A DNA stretch of 64,000 nucleotides from Promethearchaeia archaeon (GCA_029856145.1 JAHQWK010000011.1:62001-126000); one strand, 5' to 3'. Shown: positions 9,447 to 18,708, counted from the first letter of the stretch. Translations and numbers: made by a program. Notes: generated by a model from the sequence alone, not told the origin.

Positions 9447-10436
9447 TTAAAAAGCTATATTTTGTCCAATTCCTTCTTTTAGGGCTCTATCATATACAAG
9501 TTTTCCAACAGCAACATCCTGAGCACTTATTCCCACAGATTTGAATACAGTAATTTCCGAATCAGAGGTACGTCCTGGTTTATTTCCAGTTATTATTTCA
9601 CCTATAGAAAAAATATCATTCTCAGTTATTATACCTTCATTAATAGGAATAATGTAATCTCCAGCTTCAGCCAAACAAGCTTCTTTTAATCCGGCTGTTA
9701 GTAGAGAAGCTCTTTTAATTATTATAGAATCCAATTCTCGCGCATCTGGTGCATGAGCACCAATAGAAGAGATATGAGTTCCTTCAACTACTTTATTTCC
9801 TGAAAAAAGAGGCGTTGTACTAGTAGTAGCTGCTACAACAATATCAGTATTAGAGAGGAGATCATCTCCTGATTCGACAATTTCAACATCTATTCCTAAT
9901 TCACTCTCAATTTCTTTTTTGAAATCTTTAGCAACATTCTTTTTTAAATCATAAACCTTACATTTTTCTAATTTTTTATCTAATCCCCAATATACTGCAG
10001 ATACTTGTTTTCTGGCTTGAACTCCAGCACTATAAATACCCAAAGTGGTACTATTTTTTCTTGCTATATATTTAACAGAAACCCCTGTAGCAGCACCAGT
10101 TCTCATAGCCGTAATAAGGCTTCCATCCATTATTCCCACAATATCACCAGTATTTATATCTTGTACCATAATTTTTGCTAAAACTGTAGGCATATTATAT
10201 TTTTCAGGATTTTGTTTATAGACAGATACAATTTTAGTAGCAAGAGCATTCATCTTACCTCCAATAATACCAGGCATTATTAATGTTAACCCTAGAGCGG
10301 GGTCTGTAAATGCTATTCTTTGAGGAACTATAGCATTTCCAAGAGTTAATTGTTTGTAGGCTTCTTCTACGTAGTTTAACGCATCGGGCATAGTTAATAG
10401 CTTAGCAACATCTTCCTTAGTTAATAATCTAACCAT
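9447..10436 (-). CDS. Ornithine cyclodeaminase / mu-crystallin family dehydrogenase
   Basis: This NAD(P)-binding Rossmann enzyme belongs to the OCD/mu-crystallin family, which includes ornithine cyclodeaminase, archaeal alanine dehydrogenase and ketimine reductases. The G-S-L-I-T-A-M-R-T-G-A-A-T-G segment (about residues 104-117), with the substrate-binding arginine, is strongly conserved. The nucleotide loop is I-Y-S-A-G-V-Q-A-R-K (about 132-141), with S replacing a glycine of the usual G-x-G-x-x-A. Downstream I-G-A-H-A-P-D-A-R-E-L-D matches the family dimer/active region. Length (329) is normal. Substrate cannot be assigned; alanine/pyruvate or proline/ornithine are both possible. It would fit amino-acid catabolism with iorAB. 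Confidence 0.85.
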   Translation of the reverse strand: MVRLLTKEDVAKLLTMPDALNYVEEAYKQLTLGNAIVPQRIAFTDPALGLTLIMPGIIGGKMNALATKIVSVYKQNPEKYNMPTVLAKIMVQDINTGDIVGIMDGSLITAMRTGAATGVSVKYIARKNSTTLGIYSAGVQARKQVSAVYWGLDKKLEKCKVYDLKKNVAKDFKKEIESELGIDVEIVESGDDLLSNTDIVVAATTSTTPLFSGNKVVEGTHISSIGAHAPDARELDSIIIKRASLLTAGLKEACLAEAGDYIIPINEGIITENDIFSIGEIITGNKPGRTSDSEITVFKSVGISAQDVAVGKLVYDRALKEGIGQNIAF

Positions 10437-10558
10437 TTTTATTTGTTCAACTCCAATTTAGTAATTCCTAAGATTTTGTATATAAAACTATAAAATTCAA
10501 ATGAATTAAAATATAATTATATCGTAGTTGAGAAAAATATTGAAAGTTTATTCCCATA

Positions 10559-10936
10559 ATGCCTGAATTTGAAAAAATAATGAAGAATTATGACCCCCCT
10601 GAAATAACTGGCAACTTCTTTGTTTTGAATAAAGATGAAGAGGTTTGGCTCGAAGGCTGGATCCAGATGGAACCGTCTTTAGAAGAATTTACTTCTCTAA
10701 TTCAAGAGGAAATTGAAGATTCATGGGGTTTAGAAAATGCTGAAATGTCAGATTACATAATTTTTCATATTGATCTTGAAGATAAAAACAATCTAAAAGA
10801 AATTAAGGATAATGAATATTATCAATGGGTAAGACAACACGAAGAGATTTTCATTGTATTGTTGCATAAAGAGATTAAATATCGGATAATAGAAAATATC
10901 CCAACTGTTTTTGAATGGTTCATGGGAACAATATAA
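10559..10936 (+). CDS. Hypothetical acidic protein
   Basis: I do not recognise this 125-residue protein. It is very acidic, rich in E and D and in aromatic residues, with no signal peptide, membrane segment or cysteines. The pattern of strands and helices (N-F-F-V-L, Y-I-I-F-H-I, I-F-I-V-L-L-H) suggests a small alpha/beta domain. It lies 15 bases before a membrane-anchored methyltransferase on the same strand, so both are probably cotranscribed. Confidence 0.6.
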   Translation: MPEFEKIMKNYDPPEITGNFFVLNKDEEVWLEGWIQMEPSLEEFTSLIQEEIEDSWGLENAEMSDYIIFHIDLEDKNNLKEIKDNEYYQWVRQHEEIFIVLLHKEIKYRIIENIPTVFEWFMGTI

Positions 10937-10951
10937 ATATGGGTTATAGAT

Positions 10952-11698
10952 TTGAATTTCGTATATATTCTCTTGCTAATAATCGGAATTTTAATAATAT
11001 TAATTCTAATCTTTAGTTTACCTCGAAAGAAGAATTTAAGAAAACCTAGTTTTGAAGGCTTTGATAGTCCTGAGGTTGCAGCAGCATTTGAAAAAATGAC
11101 TAATTTTTTACCTTTTAAGATTCTACGAAGAAGAATATTATCTGAATTAAAAAAATATAATCTTAAAGGAAAATTAGTAGATTTAGGTTGTGGTTCGGGA
11201 AATTTAATCATTCAGATTGCCAATAACTTCCCTAATCTTGATTTAAAAGGAGTTGACATTTCTTCTGATGTATTAGAATTAGCTAAAAAAAGGGTATTAG
11301 AAAATAATTTAAATAAAAAGATAGAATTCAAAATCGGAAGTGCGGCAGATTTTCCTTTTTCAGATAATTCAATCGATTTCATCATAAGTACTCTTTCTCT
11401 TCATCACTGGCAAGAACCTACTAAAGCTTTAAGTGAAATTTTTCGTGTTCTGAAACAAAATGGTATTTTTTTAATTTTTGATTTTCGTAGAGATGCGAGA
11501 AAATTCTTTTATGGTTTATTAAAGTTTGTTACTAAAGTAGTTGTCCCCAAAGTTTTAAAGGAGATTAATGAACCTATAGGATCGTTACAAGCAGGATATA
11601 CTCCTACAGAAATAAGACGTATAATCTCTCAAACTTCTTTTGATAATATAGAGATTGATCTCTACTTAGCTTGGATGTTTATTAAGATGAAAAAATAA
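10952..11698 (+). CDS. Membrane-anchored class I SAM methyltransferase
   Basis: Residues 2-24 form a single membrane helix followed by a basic cluster, so the catalytic domain probably faces the cytoplasm. The SAM-binding motif is L-V-D-L-G-C-G-S-G-N (about residues 74-83), followed by the acidic loop G-V-D-I-S, motif II near A-A-D-F-P-F-S-D-N-S-I-D and post-motif L-S-L-H-H-W. This is the Methyltransf_11 (UbiE-like) pattern. The start is TTG; the nearby upstream ATG at 10939 is out of frame. The substrate is unknown; membrane anchoring suggests a lipid or quinone-like acceptor, which is inference only. Confidence 0.82.
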   Translation: MNFVYILLLIIGILIILILIFSLPRKKNLRKPSFEGFDSPEVAAAFEKMTNFLPFKILRRRILSELKKYNLKGKLVDLGCGSGNLIIQIANNFPNLDLKGVDISSDVLELAKKRVLENNLNKKIEFKIGSAADFPFSDNSIDFIISTLSLHHWQEPTKALSEIFRVLKQNGIFLIFDFRRDARKFFYGLLKFVTKVVVPKVLKEINEPIGSLQAGYTPTEIRRIISQTSFDNIEIDLYLAWMFIKMKK

Positions 11699-11788
11699 AG
11701 ATAATTAAAAACTAAGGGAAATATTTATTTTCAATTTTTTTTCTGGGTATGTAATTTAAGATTTGACTCTTCTGATAAATATATGTGA

Positions 11789-12322
11789 TTAGCGGGATAA
11801 TTTATACATATATGATACTAATTTAAAAAAAAAGTCTTCCACATTAGTACCTGATTTAGCACTCGTTTCAAAGTATTCACATGCAGCTAAAAATTGTTTA
11901 CAATTCTCAGATTCTTCTTTTTCAATAACTCTATTTTCAGAGTTTAACAAATCCGCCTTATTTCCAACAAGTATACTAGAAAATCCATCTATAACTTTCT
12001 CTATTTCTTCTTTCCAGTTTGTAAGGTTTTCAAACGTTTTTTTATTGGTTAGATCGAAAACATAGACTATTCCTTTTGCTCCCTTATAAAATTCTTGTCT
12101 TACCCATTTAAAATGCTGCTGCCCCGCTAAATCCCATATCTGTAAAGTTATTAGGTTTTGAACGTTAGGAAGTTTGATACGTTTTACAAAGAAGTTAGAA
12201 CCAATAGTAGATGCTGTATTTGGGGTAAATCTTCTTTCTAAATATTGATGAAGCAGTGTAGTTTTACCTACGTTAAAATCACCGACAATACAAACCTTAT
12301 AAAAAGGAAATTTTAAACCCAT
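11789..12322 (-). CDS. Ras/Rab-like small GTPase
   Basis: This is a complete 177-residue Ras-superfamily G domain. G1 is G-D-F-N-V-G-K-T (14-21), the switch I threonine lies near T36-T39, G3 is W-D-L-A-G-Q (63-68) with the catalytic-type glutamine, G4 is N-K-A-D (121-124) and G5 is T-S-A-K (153-156). The overall pattern is closest to Rab/Rop families expanded in Asgard archaea. The C-terminus ends Y-K-L-S-R with no cysteine, so it cannot be prenylated like eukaryotic Rabs. It stands alone; no GAP or GEF is adjacent, although longin/roadblock-like proteins occur elsewhere in the window. Confidence 0.92.
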   Translation of the reverse strand: MGLKFPFYKVCIVGDFNVGKTTLLHQYLERRFTPNTASTIGSNFFVKRIKLPNVQNLITLQIWDLAGQQHFKWVRQEFYKGAKGIVYVFDLTNKKTFENLTNWKEEIEKVIDGFSSILVGNKADLLNSENRVIEKEESENCKQFLAACEYFETSAKSGTNVEDFFFKLVSYMYKLSR

Positions 12323-12441
12323 TTTTTTATCTTATAATATTCTTATCTAAATATTAATGCGAAATTAATTTAATAAATTTATATTTCAAAATTTACCAAA
12401 TATTTACATTCTATATATACCTTAGAAATGCTCGGGAAAAA

Positions 12442-14508
12442 ATGAAATTACAGAAGGAAGGAATAGTCTATACACCTGAAAAAATAACAAACTTTATTGC
12501 TAAAACTACAATTGATAGATTTCTTATAGAAAAAATAAATAATAAGTTCTCAACGAAATTAGTAAATTTAGATATATTGTTTGAAAAATATATCCAAAAA
12601 GGAAATTATAAACAAATTTCCTTCGATCTCCCCATTACTAAGCATGACAGAGAGCAATTCGAATACATTTTTGAAGTCTTAAAAAATTTAACAGTTTTGG
12701 ATCCTGCTGTAGGGAGCGGACACTTTCTCATTGCCGCGTTAAAGGTTTTAGAGAAATATTTCCGCAACTTAAAGAGTTTAGAAATACTAGATTGGCCATA
12801 TTATAAAATTAGAAAACACATTATATCAAATACTTTATATGGTATCGATATTGAAACTGAAGCAATTAAAAATACGAAACAGAGATTGTTGCTAGCGCTT
12901 GCAAACTTAATTGAGGATATGAATGATGCTAATACTTTACAAAATGTTGATTCTAATTATAGAATAGGTAATGCATTAATTGGTTTTATCAGACAATCAG
13001 AAATCAGAAATCCTCATTTTACTGACATAATTGATTGCTTTTATAATGAAATTAAGAGTGTGTTTCAAACTCATAAGGATTTAAGGAAACTTGAATTAAG
13101 AGAAAATGAAAAAAAAGCGATGGTGCATGATTTAAAACCATTTCATTGGTTTTTAGAGTTTCCAGATGTTATAGCAAAAGGTGGTTTTGATATTATAATT
13201 GAAAACCCACCCTATATTTCTAATAGGCAACTAATTCCACTCGAGAAAGCAATATATGAAAAAAGATATAAGACACCAAAAGGCTTAATGAATACATTTG
13301 GAATCTTTATCGAACGGTCAATTGAATTATGCCATTCATCTTCAAGAATCAGTAATATTGTTCACAAAAACCTAATACGTTCAAATAATTATGATTTATT
13401 AAGGAAGTTCCTGCTACAATACACTACAATTGAAGAGATCATTGATTTAGGGGCTGGAGCTTTTCACTCTGTAACAGCTGAAACGGTAATTATAATACTA
13501 ACAATAAAACCACCTCCAAAAGACCATAAAATACTAATTAAAACCAAATTTCCTGATCAAAAATACTTTACACTTCAAGATGTATTGATAAAACAGGTAT
13601 CCCAAAAAACCTTTTTAGAACAGGAAAATTATAATATCAATTTAAACCTTCAATACAAGGAACTTGAAATTATAGATTTTATTAAAAAAAATAGGGATTG
13701 TGAGTTAATCAAATATTTTGAAGCAAAAACGTGTATAGCTACTGGTGATGATGAGAAATTTTTAACAGATCATAAAATAAATCATTTATATAAAAAAACT
13801 TTAAGAGGTAAGAATATCGGGCGTTTTTATATTGATTTTGATAATATGTATGTATTTTATGATTCTAAAGCGCTACATAGAGCTAGAGATGAAGCAATAT
13901 TTCTAAAACCTGAAAAATTGATAATGCAAACAATTAGTTCAAATCTTACTGTAGCTTATGATAACCAGAAATATTATCCCTTAAGTACTTGTATTGCTAT
14001 TATTCCAAAAATTAGTATTGAAAAAGAGGTTAGTATAAGATATCTTCTGCTATTAATGAATTCAAAATTAATGAATTTCTATTATGATTTTGTATTTAAC
14101 TTAGGAGCCCAATTAACGACAGAAATTTCTGTGAATAATATTAACCGTTTACCACTCAAATTACAAAATGATTATGAAATTTTTAACTATCTATCAGAAT
14201 CTATGTCCTATTTGAATAGAAACTTGAAATTGAGAGAGAAAAATAAAGGATATATATTATACTTAGATGATTTAATAAACATTCTAATTTATGAAACAAT
14301 TTTATCTGATAAATTTCAGACTGATGCCTTAAACATAGATCCAATAAATTTAATATCCCAATACTTAGTTAATGTTGATTCCGATTCGATTGAAGAAATT
14401 CAAAATTTTATTGAAAAATTGAAAAATGATAAAGAAATTAATAATCAGATAAGAATTATCAAACAACATCCTTGGGTTAAAATAATTGAAGAGAATTTCG
14501 AAAAATAA
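12442..14508 (+). CDS. Eco57I-like adenine-N6 DNA methyltransferase (orphan)
   Basis: The protein should methylate the N6 of adenine in a DNA recognition site. Motif I is L-D-P-A-V-G-S-G-H-F-L (about residues 90-100), motif IV is E-N-P-P-Y (about 254-258), and the region after about 420 resembles the TaqI-like target-recognition domain (I-x-x-I-x-x-K-T-L-R-G-K-N-I-G-R-F-Y). At 688 residues it is shorter than bifunctional type IIG enzymes of 900-1200, and no PD-(D/E)XK nuclease motif is seen at the N-terminus. No restriction gene is adjacent. It may be a solitary methylase for marking or regulation, or the methylase part of a BREX-like system whose other genes are absent here. Confidence 0.85.
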   Translation: MKLQKEGIVYTPEKITNFIAKTTIDRFLIEKINNKFSTKLVNLDILFEKYIQKGNYKQISFDLPITKHDREQFEYIFEVLKNLTVLDPAVGSGHFLIAALKVLEKYFRNLKSLEILDWPYYKIRKHIISNTLYGIDIETEAIKNTKQRLLLALANLIEDMNDANTLQNVDSNYRIGNALIGFIRQSEIRNPHFTDIIDCFYNEIKSVFQTHKDLRKLELRENEKKAMVHDLKPFHWFLEFPDVIAKGGFDIIIENPPYISNRQLIPLEKAIYEKRYKTPKGLMNTFGIFIERSIELCHSSSRISNIVHKNLIRSNNYDLLRKFLLQYTTIEEIIDLGAGAFHSVTAETVIIILTIKPPPKDHKILIKTKFPDQKYFTLQDVLIKQVSQKTFLEQENYNINLNLQYKELEIIDFIKKNRDCELIKYFEAKTCIATGDDEKFLTDHKINHLYKKTLRGKNIGRFYIDFDNMYVFYDSKALHRARDEAIFLKPEKLIMQTISSNLTVAYDNQKYYPLSTCIAIIPKISIEKEVSIRYLLLLMNSKLMNFYYDFVFNLGAQLTTEISVNNINRLPLKLQNDYEIFNYLSESMSYLNRNLKLREKNKGYILYLDDLINILIYETILSDKFQTDALNIDPINLISQYLVNVDSDSIEEIQNFIEKLKNDKEINNQIRIIKQHPWVKIIEENFEK

Positions 14509-14517
14509 ATCATTCAA

Positions 14518-14524
14518 TTTTTTT
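14518..14524 (+). terminator. T7 tract after the methylase gene
   Basis: A T7 run begins ten bases beyond the methylase stop codon and precedes the next plus-strand gene, matching an archaeal U-tract terminator. Confidence 0.4.
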
Positions 14525-14586
14525 GTTTATCTAACAAAATAATAATTAAGATAATCTTTAGAATGTCTTAATATTATTCAACATAT

Positions 14587-15270
14587 ATGAAACCAATTTT
14601 ATCATTTGAAATCAGTATAGTATTTGACGACAAATGCCCTAAACCAGGATTTATACCCGGTTTTGGATTTTCTGCTTTAATATTTAACCACTTCACTGGT
14701 GAATTTTCCTTATTTGACACAGGTGGAAAAAGTAATGTTTTAATTCATAATATTAAAAAATTTAATGTTGATATTTCATCGATAAAGCATGTGATAATTT
14801 CTCATAATCATTATGACCATGCTAGAGGATTGGAAGGAATAATTCAAATTAATCCTAGTGTAAATATTTATGTTCCAATAAACGATTTGAAATCATTTTC
14901 TAGGAAGTTTCCTAATAGCCGCATTCATGGTATTTCTGAAATGATAGAAATTGAAAAAAACCTTGTAAGTTCAGGTCAAATTAAGGATTTTATTCCTGAG
15001 CAATCGGTTTTTCTAAAAACTAAAGAAAATGAATTAATTATATTAGTAGGATGCGCTCATCCTGGTTTAGAAAAATTTATCACGAAAGCTCAAAGTATTG
15101 CTAAGATTAAAGCAATAATTGGAGGATTTCACGGTTTTAGAAAATTATCATATTTAGAAGATATTGAGTTAATAGGAGCTTGTCATTGCTCAAGAAACAT
15201 AAATTTATTTAAAAAATCATTTCCAGGGCAATTTAAGCGTATTTGTCTTGGAGATAATTATTCTTTCTAA
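14587..15270 (+). CDS. MBL-fold metallohydrolase (COG1237 / dihydropterin synthase-like)
   Basis: The metal-binding motif S-H-N-H-Y-D-H (about residues 76-82) is a metallo-beta-lactamase H-x-H-x-D-H signature. Later ligands appear in V-G-C-A-H-P-G (about 154-160) and G-G-F-H-G-F (about 180-185). The L-F-D-T-G-G motif near residue 45 is also typical. This order is that of the COG1237 family, which includes an enzyme of the methanopterin pathway (beta-RFA-P synthase-associated MBL proteins) and many uncharacterised proteins. Methanopterin synthesis would suit an organism with C1 genes such as cdhA, but the substrate is not determined by sequence. Length 227 is slightly short for the family. Confidence 0.75.
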   Translation: MKPILSFEISIVFDDKCPKPGFIPGFGFSALIFNHFTGEFSLFDTGGKSNVLIHNIKKFNVDISSIKHVIISHNHYDHARGLEGIIQINPSVNIYVPINDLKSFSRKFPNSRIHGISEMIEIEKNLVSSGQIKDFIPEQSVFLKTKENELIILVGCAHPGLEKFITKAQSIAKIKAIIGGFHGFRKLSYLEDIELIGACHCSRNINLFKKSFPGQFKRICLGDNYSF

Positions 15271-15342
15271 AAGTGTTAAATCTATTTTTAATAGACATAA
15301 GGAAATCTATAATTGGTTTTGATAATTTAACTACGTGATTCT

Positions 15343-15837
15343 ATGTCAAAAAAAAATTCCTCATCTTTGAAATTAAAGCTAAAAATACAAATAAATAATT
15401 TAATCACTATTTATGAACAAAAGGCTGAATGTGGAATATTTTTTAAGCTTGATCCAGAAAAATCTCCTTTAGAGATTCTTGGTGTATTGGATTTTTTAAA
15501 AGATAGGATAAAGAAATGGGGGAATACAAATCTCTTCAGTTATCAAGGTAACTTATTTAGGAAGGGTCCTGTTCTTGTAGTTGGAGCTAGGCATTTAGAA
15601 GAAGCTATAAGTATAATAATTTATATGTATTTATCCAACATTGTGGACAATGAGCACGGAATTGATAATTTAATTGAAAAATTAGGATCATCTAGTGATC
15701 TTGAAGAGTTTTTAAGAAATCAAATTTCAAAAAACTTAGAGAAAGGATATCCAAATAATCCTGATTTGGAATCAAAATTAAGAGATCATATAGATGATAT
15801 AATGGATGATCTAAATGATAAAAATCTAAACTTATAA
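15343..15837 (+). CDS. Hypothetical protein
   Basis: I do not recognise this 164-residue protein. It begins with a lysine/serine-rich segment, has a central region with L-F-R-K-G-P-V-L-V-V-G-A-R-H, then ends in an acidic helical tail (D-D-I-M-D-D-L-N-D). It has no signal peptide or cysteine pair. Its 3-prime end overlaps the convergent MFS transporter gene by six bases. Confidence 0.55.
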   Translation: MSKKNSSSLKLKLKIQINNLITIYEQKAECGIFFKLDPEKSPLEILGVLDFLKDRIKKWGNTNLFSYQGNLFRKGPVLVVGARHLEEAISIIIYMYLSNIVDNEHGIDNLIEKLGSSSDLEEFLRNQISKNLEKGYPNNPDLESKLRDHIDDIMDDLNDKNLNL

Positions 15838-17112
15838 CTTCTCTGAATTGAATTCTTTTCTTTTAACATTTCGGGAAAATAATATAAGAAATATCAATAT
15901 GGTGGGCCCTAGAAATGTTAAAAACCAATGTATTCCGTATAGATATATTTCAATAACATATCCTGCGATTATTGGAGTTAAACCAAAACCCATTCCTACT
16001 ATAATTTCATTTATGGTGGAATATTTTGTTGTATTTTCTGCAGTTCCGTATTCAAGCATAATTTTCAAGCCAACTCCATGGATTAATCCTAAAAATAATC
16101 CGACTATTGCGGTTATTATTGAAATATACCAGATATTTCCCAAAAGGAAGAATGTAAATGCTACTATAGCCACCATAACAACGCTTATTAATGTAGCTAA
16201 TTTTCTTCTATATATATTCATAAAGTTTATCCATGTTAAACCAAAAAGTTGCATTATTTGTATCCCACATTGCACAAGATAAGTTAGATGAGAAAAATCA
16301 TCAGATAATAGGGCTTTTACAAGAATAGGATAACCAAAAATAAAAATAGATTTTGATATTGTTAAAAACATTATACTTATCCATGAAAAAAGTACAGGAT
16401 AGACAATCATAGGGGTTTTTGAGTTAACTACTAAATCCTCTTTAATATCTAAGTGAGAAAGGGGATCTTCTGATTGATAAATGACAATTTCTTTTGAGGT
16501 ATCGTGTTTTTTATCCTTTTTTAAAAGGAAACTTACAGGGATTAGTAGAAATGATAGTGTCCATGAAATTATCATAGCAAGAAAATCACTCCAAGTCAGT
16601 ACCCACAGAAAACCAACAAGAAGTCCGCCAATGAACCCCGAATTCCATGAGAGATTGAAAAAAGCAAAATTCTTTTTCGATTTTTCAAGACTACTTACTT
16701 TTTGCCATTTACTTAGTAGATTCAAGCAGTTCGGCCAAAAAAATCCCATTGTTAATCCTAGTAAAATCCTGCAAGTAATTAAGAACCAAGCCTCGGGATA
16801 AATTATTTGAAATCCAGTTAAAAATGGTGTTAAGATGGAAGTTAAAATAAGAGCATTTCTTATTCCTAAATATTTTTTAGTAATTATTTGACCTACGAGA
16901 GGAGCTACGATGTAGGTAAGAGCACCAGCTGAAGAGATAAAACCTAATGTACTCGCTTTAATACCTATATCATAATATAGATAATTCGACAAGGCTCTTT
17001 CAAAAATAGACACATAAAATAATCTTATAAAAGCAAGTAGAAATACTGGCCATGTTCGATAGTTTACCGATGCTTGATTTTGGTATGAAGGAGTTTTATT
17101 AGGGGTTTGCAT
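15832..17112 (-). CDS. MFS transporter
   Basis: This is a twelve-helix major facilitator superfamily permease in the cytoplasmic membrane. The chain of about 426 residues shows six hydrophobic segments, a charged central loop (about residues 195-230, rich in K, D, E and S), then six more. The loop between helices 2 and 3 has G-Q-I-I-T-K-K-Y-L-G-I-R, a degenerate form of MFS motif A. Substrate and direction are not evident; drug, sugar or organic-acid families are all possible. The gene is convergent with the preceding hypothetical gene and has no operon partner. Confidence 0.8.
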   Translation of the reverse strand: MQTPNKTPSYQNQASVNYRTWPVFLLAFIRLFYVSIFERALSNYLYYDIGIKASTLGFISSAGALTYIVAPLVGQIITKKYLGIRNALILTSILTPFLTGFQIIYPEAWFLITCRILLGLTMGFFWPNCLNLLSKWQKVSSLEKSKKNFAFFNLSWNSGFIGGLLVGFLWVLTWSDFLAMIISWTLSFLLIPVSFLLKKDKKHDTSKEIVIYQSEDPLSHLDIKEDLVVNSKTPMIVYPVLFSWISIMFLTISKSIFIFGYPILVKALLSDDFSHLTYLVQCGIQIMQLFGLTWINFMNIYRRKLATLISVVMVAIVAFTFFLLGNIWYISIITAIVGLFLGLIHGVGLKIMLEYGTAENTTKYSTINEIIVGMGFGLTPIIAGYVIEIYLYGIHWFLTFLGPTILIFLILFSRNVKRKEFNSEKL

Positions 17113-17247
17113 AATTATATCCCTTTCATTATCAAGTTAAAAATTAAAATTATGTTTTACTCAAATACTTTCTTAAAAATAGGTAGAAATAAATAAGAGG
17201 ATTGTTATTTCATATTTCTTACATTCTACTAGGGGATATTTGATCAT

Positions 17248-18024
17248 ATGAGAAATATAAAGTTAAAGGTAACTTTTTTTTTAGGTATCTTAACAATTAT
17301 AGCTTCAATTCAACCAGCTTTTGCATTAAACCAATATTCTGTAAACCCGGACGCACATTTTAGATGGAATGCTACAAAATATATCTTTATAAAAGATGGT
17401 TTAGGTCTGGGGAATGATCTTGAGTACACTCTTTCTTATTACTTGGAATTTAATTTCACAAATTGGGCTGGATTGACCGGAGCAGAATACCTAAATGGAA
17501 CAGTAAATAACAATGGGACTATTTATAACGGAGATTTAAGTCATGAAATATATTATGGGGGTACACCAGGACAAGATTGGGCTACAATAATTCTTAATAT
17601 TGGGGTAGCCACATATCCTGTATATATATATTTAATATGCAATACTGAAATAGAACAAACAACAAAACCCCAAATGCAAACGCTTGATAATAGTTCATGG
17701 ATCAATTTTAACGAACCTTCAACAAATAATTTTACACTTACTGGAACTTTTACCAGTGGTCCTGATGTTACAACTTATACAGGGAATATTGAGTTTAACT
17801 CAGATAAAGTTTTGAAATATGTGTTTGATGAAGTAGTGCAGGAATCTTCAGGTGAAACTGTCAGCATTACGCGATATATATGGAATCTCACATATACTCC
17901 CGGAACTGGGGGTGATCCAAACGGTATTCCTGGTTTTCCGCTTTATATGGTAATTGCTGCTGCTGCAATTGGTTTCATTTTAATTCTAAGAAAAAAAAGT
18001 CTAATTAGAATAAAATTAAAATAA
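17248..18024 (+). CDS. Secreted surface protein with lokiarchaeal-type C-terminal anchor
   Basis: Residues 1-26 form a signal peptide ending near A-L-N. The body is a beta-rich, N-x-T/S-rich (probably N-glycosylated) domain of about 200 residues with no recognised family. The C-terminus has G-I-P-G-F-P-L-Y, a hydrophobic helix of about 18 residues and R-K-K-S-L-I-R-I-K-L-K. The P-G-F/P-G-Y plus helix plus basic tail resembles archaeosortase-type sorting tails (PGF-CTERM and lokiarchaeal variants), so the protein is likely cell-surface attached. A GGGGAT ribosome site sits upstream of the ATG. A ligand or role is unknown. Confidence 0.75.
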   Translation: MRNIKLKVTFFLGILTIIASIQPAFALNQYSVNPDAHFRWNATKYIFIKDGLGLGNDLEYTLSYYLEFNFTNWAGLTGAEYLNGTVNNNGTIYNGDLSHEIYYGGTPGQDWATIILNIGVATYPVYIYLICNTEIEQTTKPQMQTLDNSSWINFNEPSTNNFTLTGTFTSGPDVTTYTGNIEFNSDKVLKYVFDEVVQESSGETVSITRYIWNLTYTPGTGGDPNGIPGFPLYMVIAAAAIGFILILRKKSLIRIKLK

Positions 18025-18033
18025 ATTCTACTT

Positions 18034-18051
18034 ATTTTTTTTAAATTTTTA
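18034..18051 (+). terminator. T-rich terminator between convergent genes
   Basis: Two T runs (T9 and T5) directly follow the surface-protein stop codon and reach the stop of the convergent methyltransferase gene. They fit archaeal U-tract termination of the plus-strand transcript. Confidence 0.4.
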
Positions 18052-18672
18052 TTCTTCCCTTTTCCTCAATTTCGGTATAAACATCGGCACATTTTTCTTG
18101 TAATCCTCATATTCTTTACCAAATTCTTTAATGAGCTCTTTTTCTTCTTTCCATGAGATGAGAAAGTTTAATATTATTACAATTGGAGTCGCAATGAGAG
18201 AAAAGAATGAGGATAATAGAAAAGAAATTCCAATATGGGCTATCATACCGCCTAAATACTGGGGATGCCTTATTACCAAGTATAGCCCTGATGAGACGAT
18301 TGTTTCTGTTCTATGCGTTTCTGCTACTTTCAATGTTGTTTCTTTTACACTAGCAATTCCTAGCCATGCACCAATCATAATAAGGGGGACAGAAATTATA
18401 AGATGAATCACTGGAATTGATAAATTTATAATTGGAATAGTTAACACAACATTTTCTAAAAGTGGGATTGCAAAGATAGGTTGAGGTGAAAGCCACACTC
18501 CAAACCAAAACATAAAGAAGCCCCATCCTGAAATGAGACCAAAAATATCACCAATTTTAGTTCCCCTTTCCTTTCCATATTTCTTTTGGAGTTTTAAGTG
18601 TTCAACTGATAAAAAATGGAGAATTACCATTAAACACATGCCCATGATGGAAACAACAAACCAGATACACAT
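18049..18672 (-). CDS. ICMT/PEMT-family integral membrane methyltransferase
   Basis: This is a membrane methyltransferase of the isoprenylcysteine carboxyl methyltransferase / phospholipid methyltransferase superfamily. About five hydrophobic segments precede the family signature R-H-P-Q-Y-L-G-G (about residues 146-153), and the C-terminal E-E-x-E-L-I-K-E-F-G-K-E-Y-E-D-Y motif closes the SAM pocket. Bacterial and archaeal members mostly have unknown substrates, often lipids. A role in prenyl-cysteine methylation of GTPases is tempting, but none of the GTPases in this window ends in a CaaX cysteine, so I do not assign it. Confidence 0.8.
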   Translation of the reverse strand: MCIWFVVSIMGMCLMVILHFLSVEHLKLQKKYGKERGTKIGDIFGLISGWGFFMFWFGVWLSPQPIFAIPLLENVVLTIPIINLSIPVIHLIISVPLIMIGAWLGIASVKETTLKVAETHRTETIVSSGLYLVIRHPQYLGGMIAHIGISFLLSSFFSLIATPIVIILNFLISWKEEKELIKEFGKEYEDYKKNVPMFIPKLRKREE

Positions 18673-18708
18673 TTTTCTTATTCTTATCTTAAAAAGACTA
18701 TAAATTTT

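Noticed and set aside
15848..16282. A 144-codon plus-strand frame inside the MFS transporter
   Set aside because: It is antisense to the hydrophobic helices of the transporter; its own translation is hydrophobic and lacks domain pattern.
18049..18672. Idea that the ICMT-like enzyme methylates the GTPases encoded in this window
   Set aside because: None of the three GTPases ends with a cysteine or CaaX-type motif.
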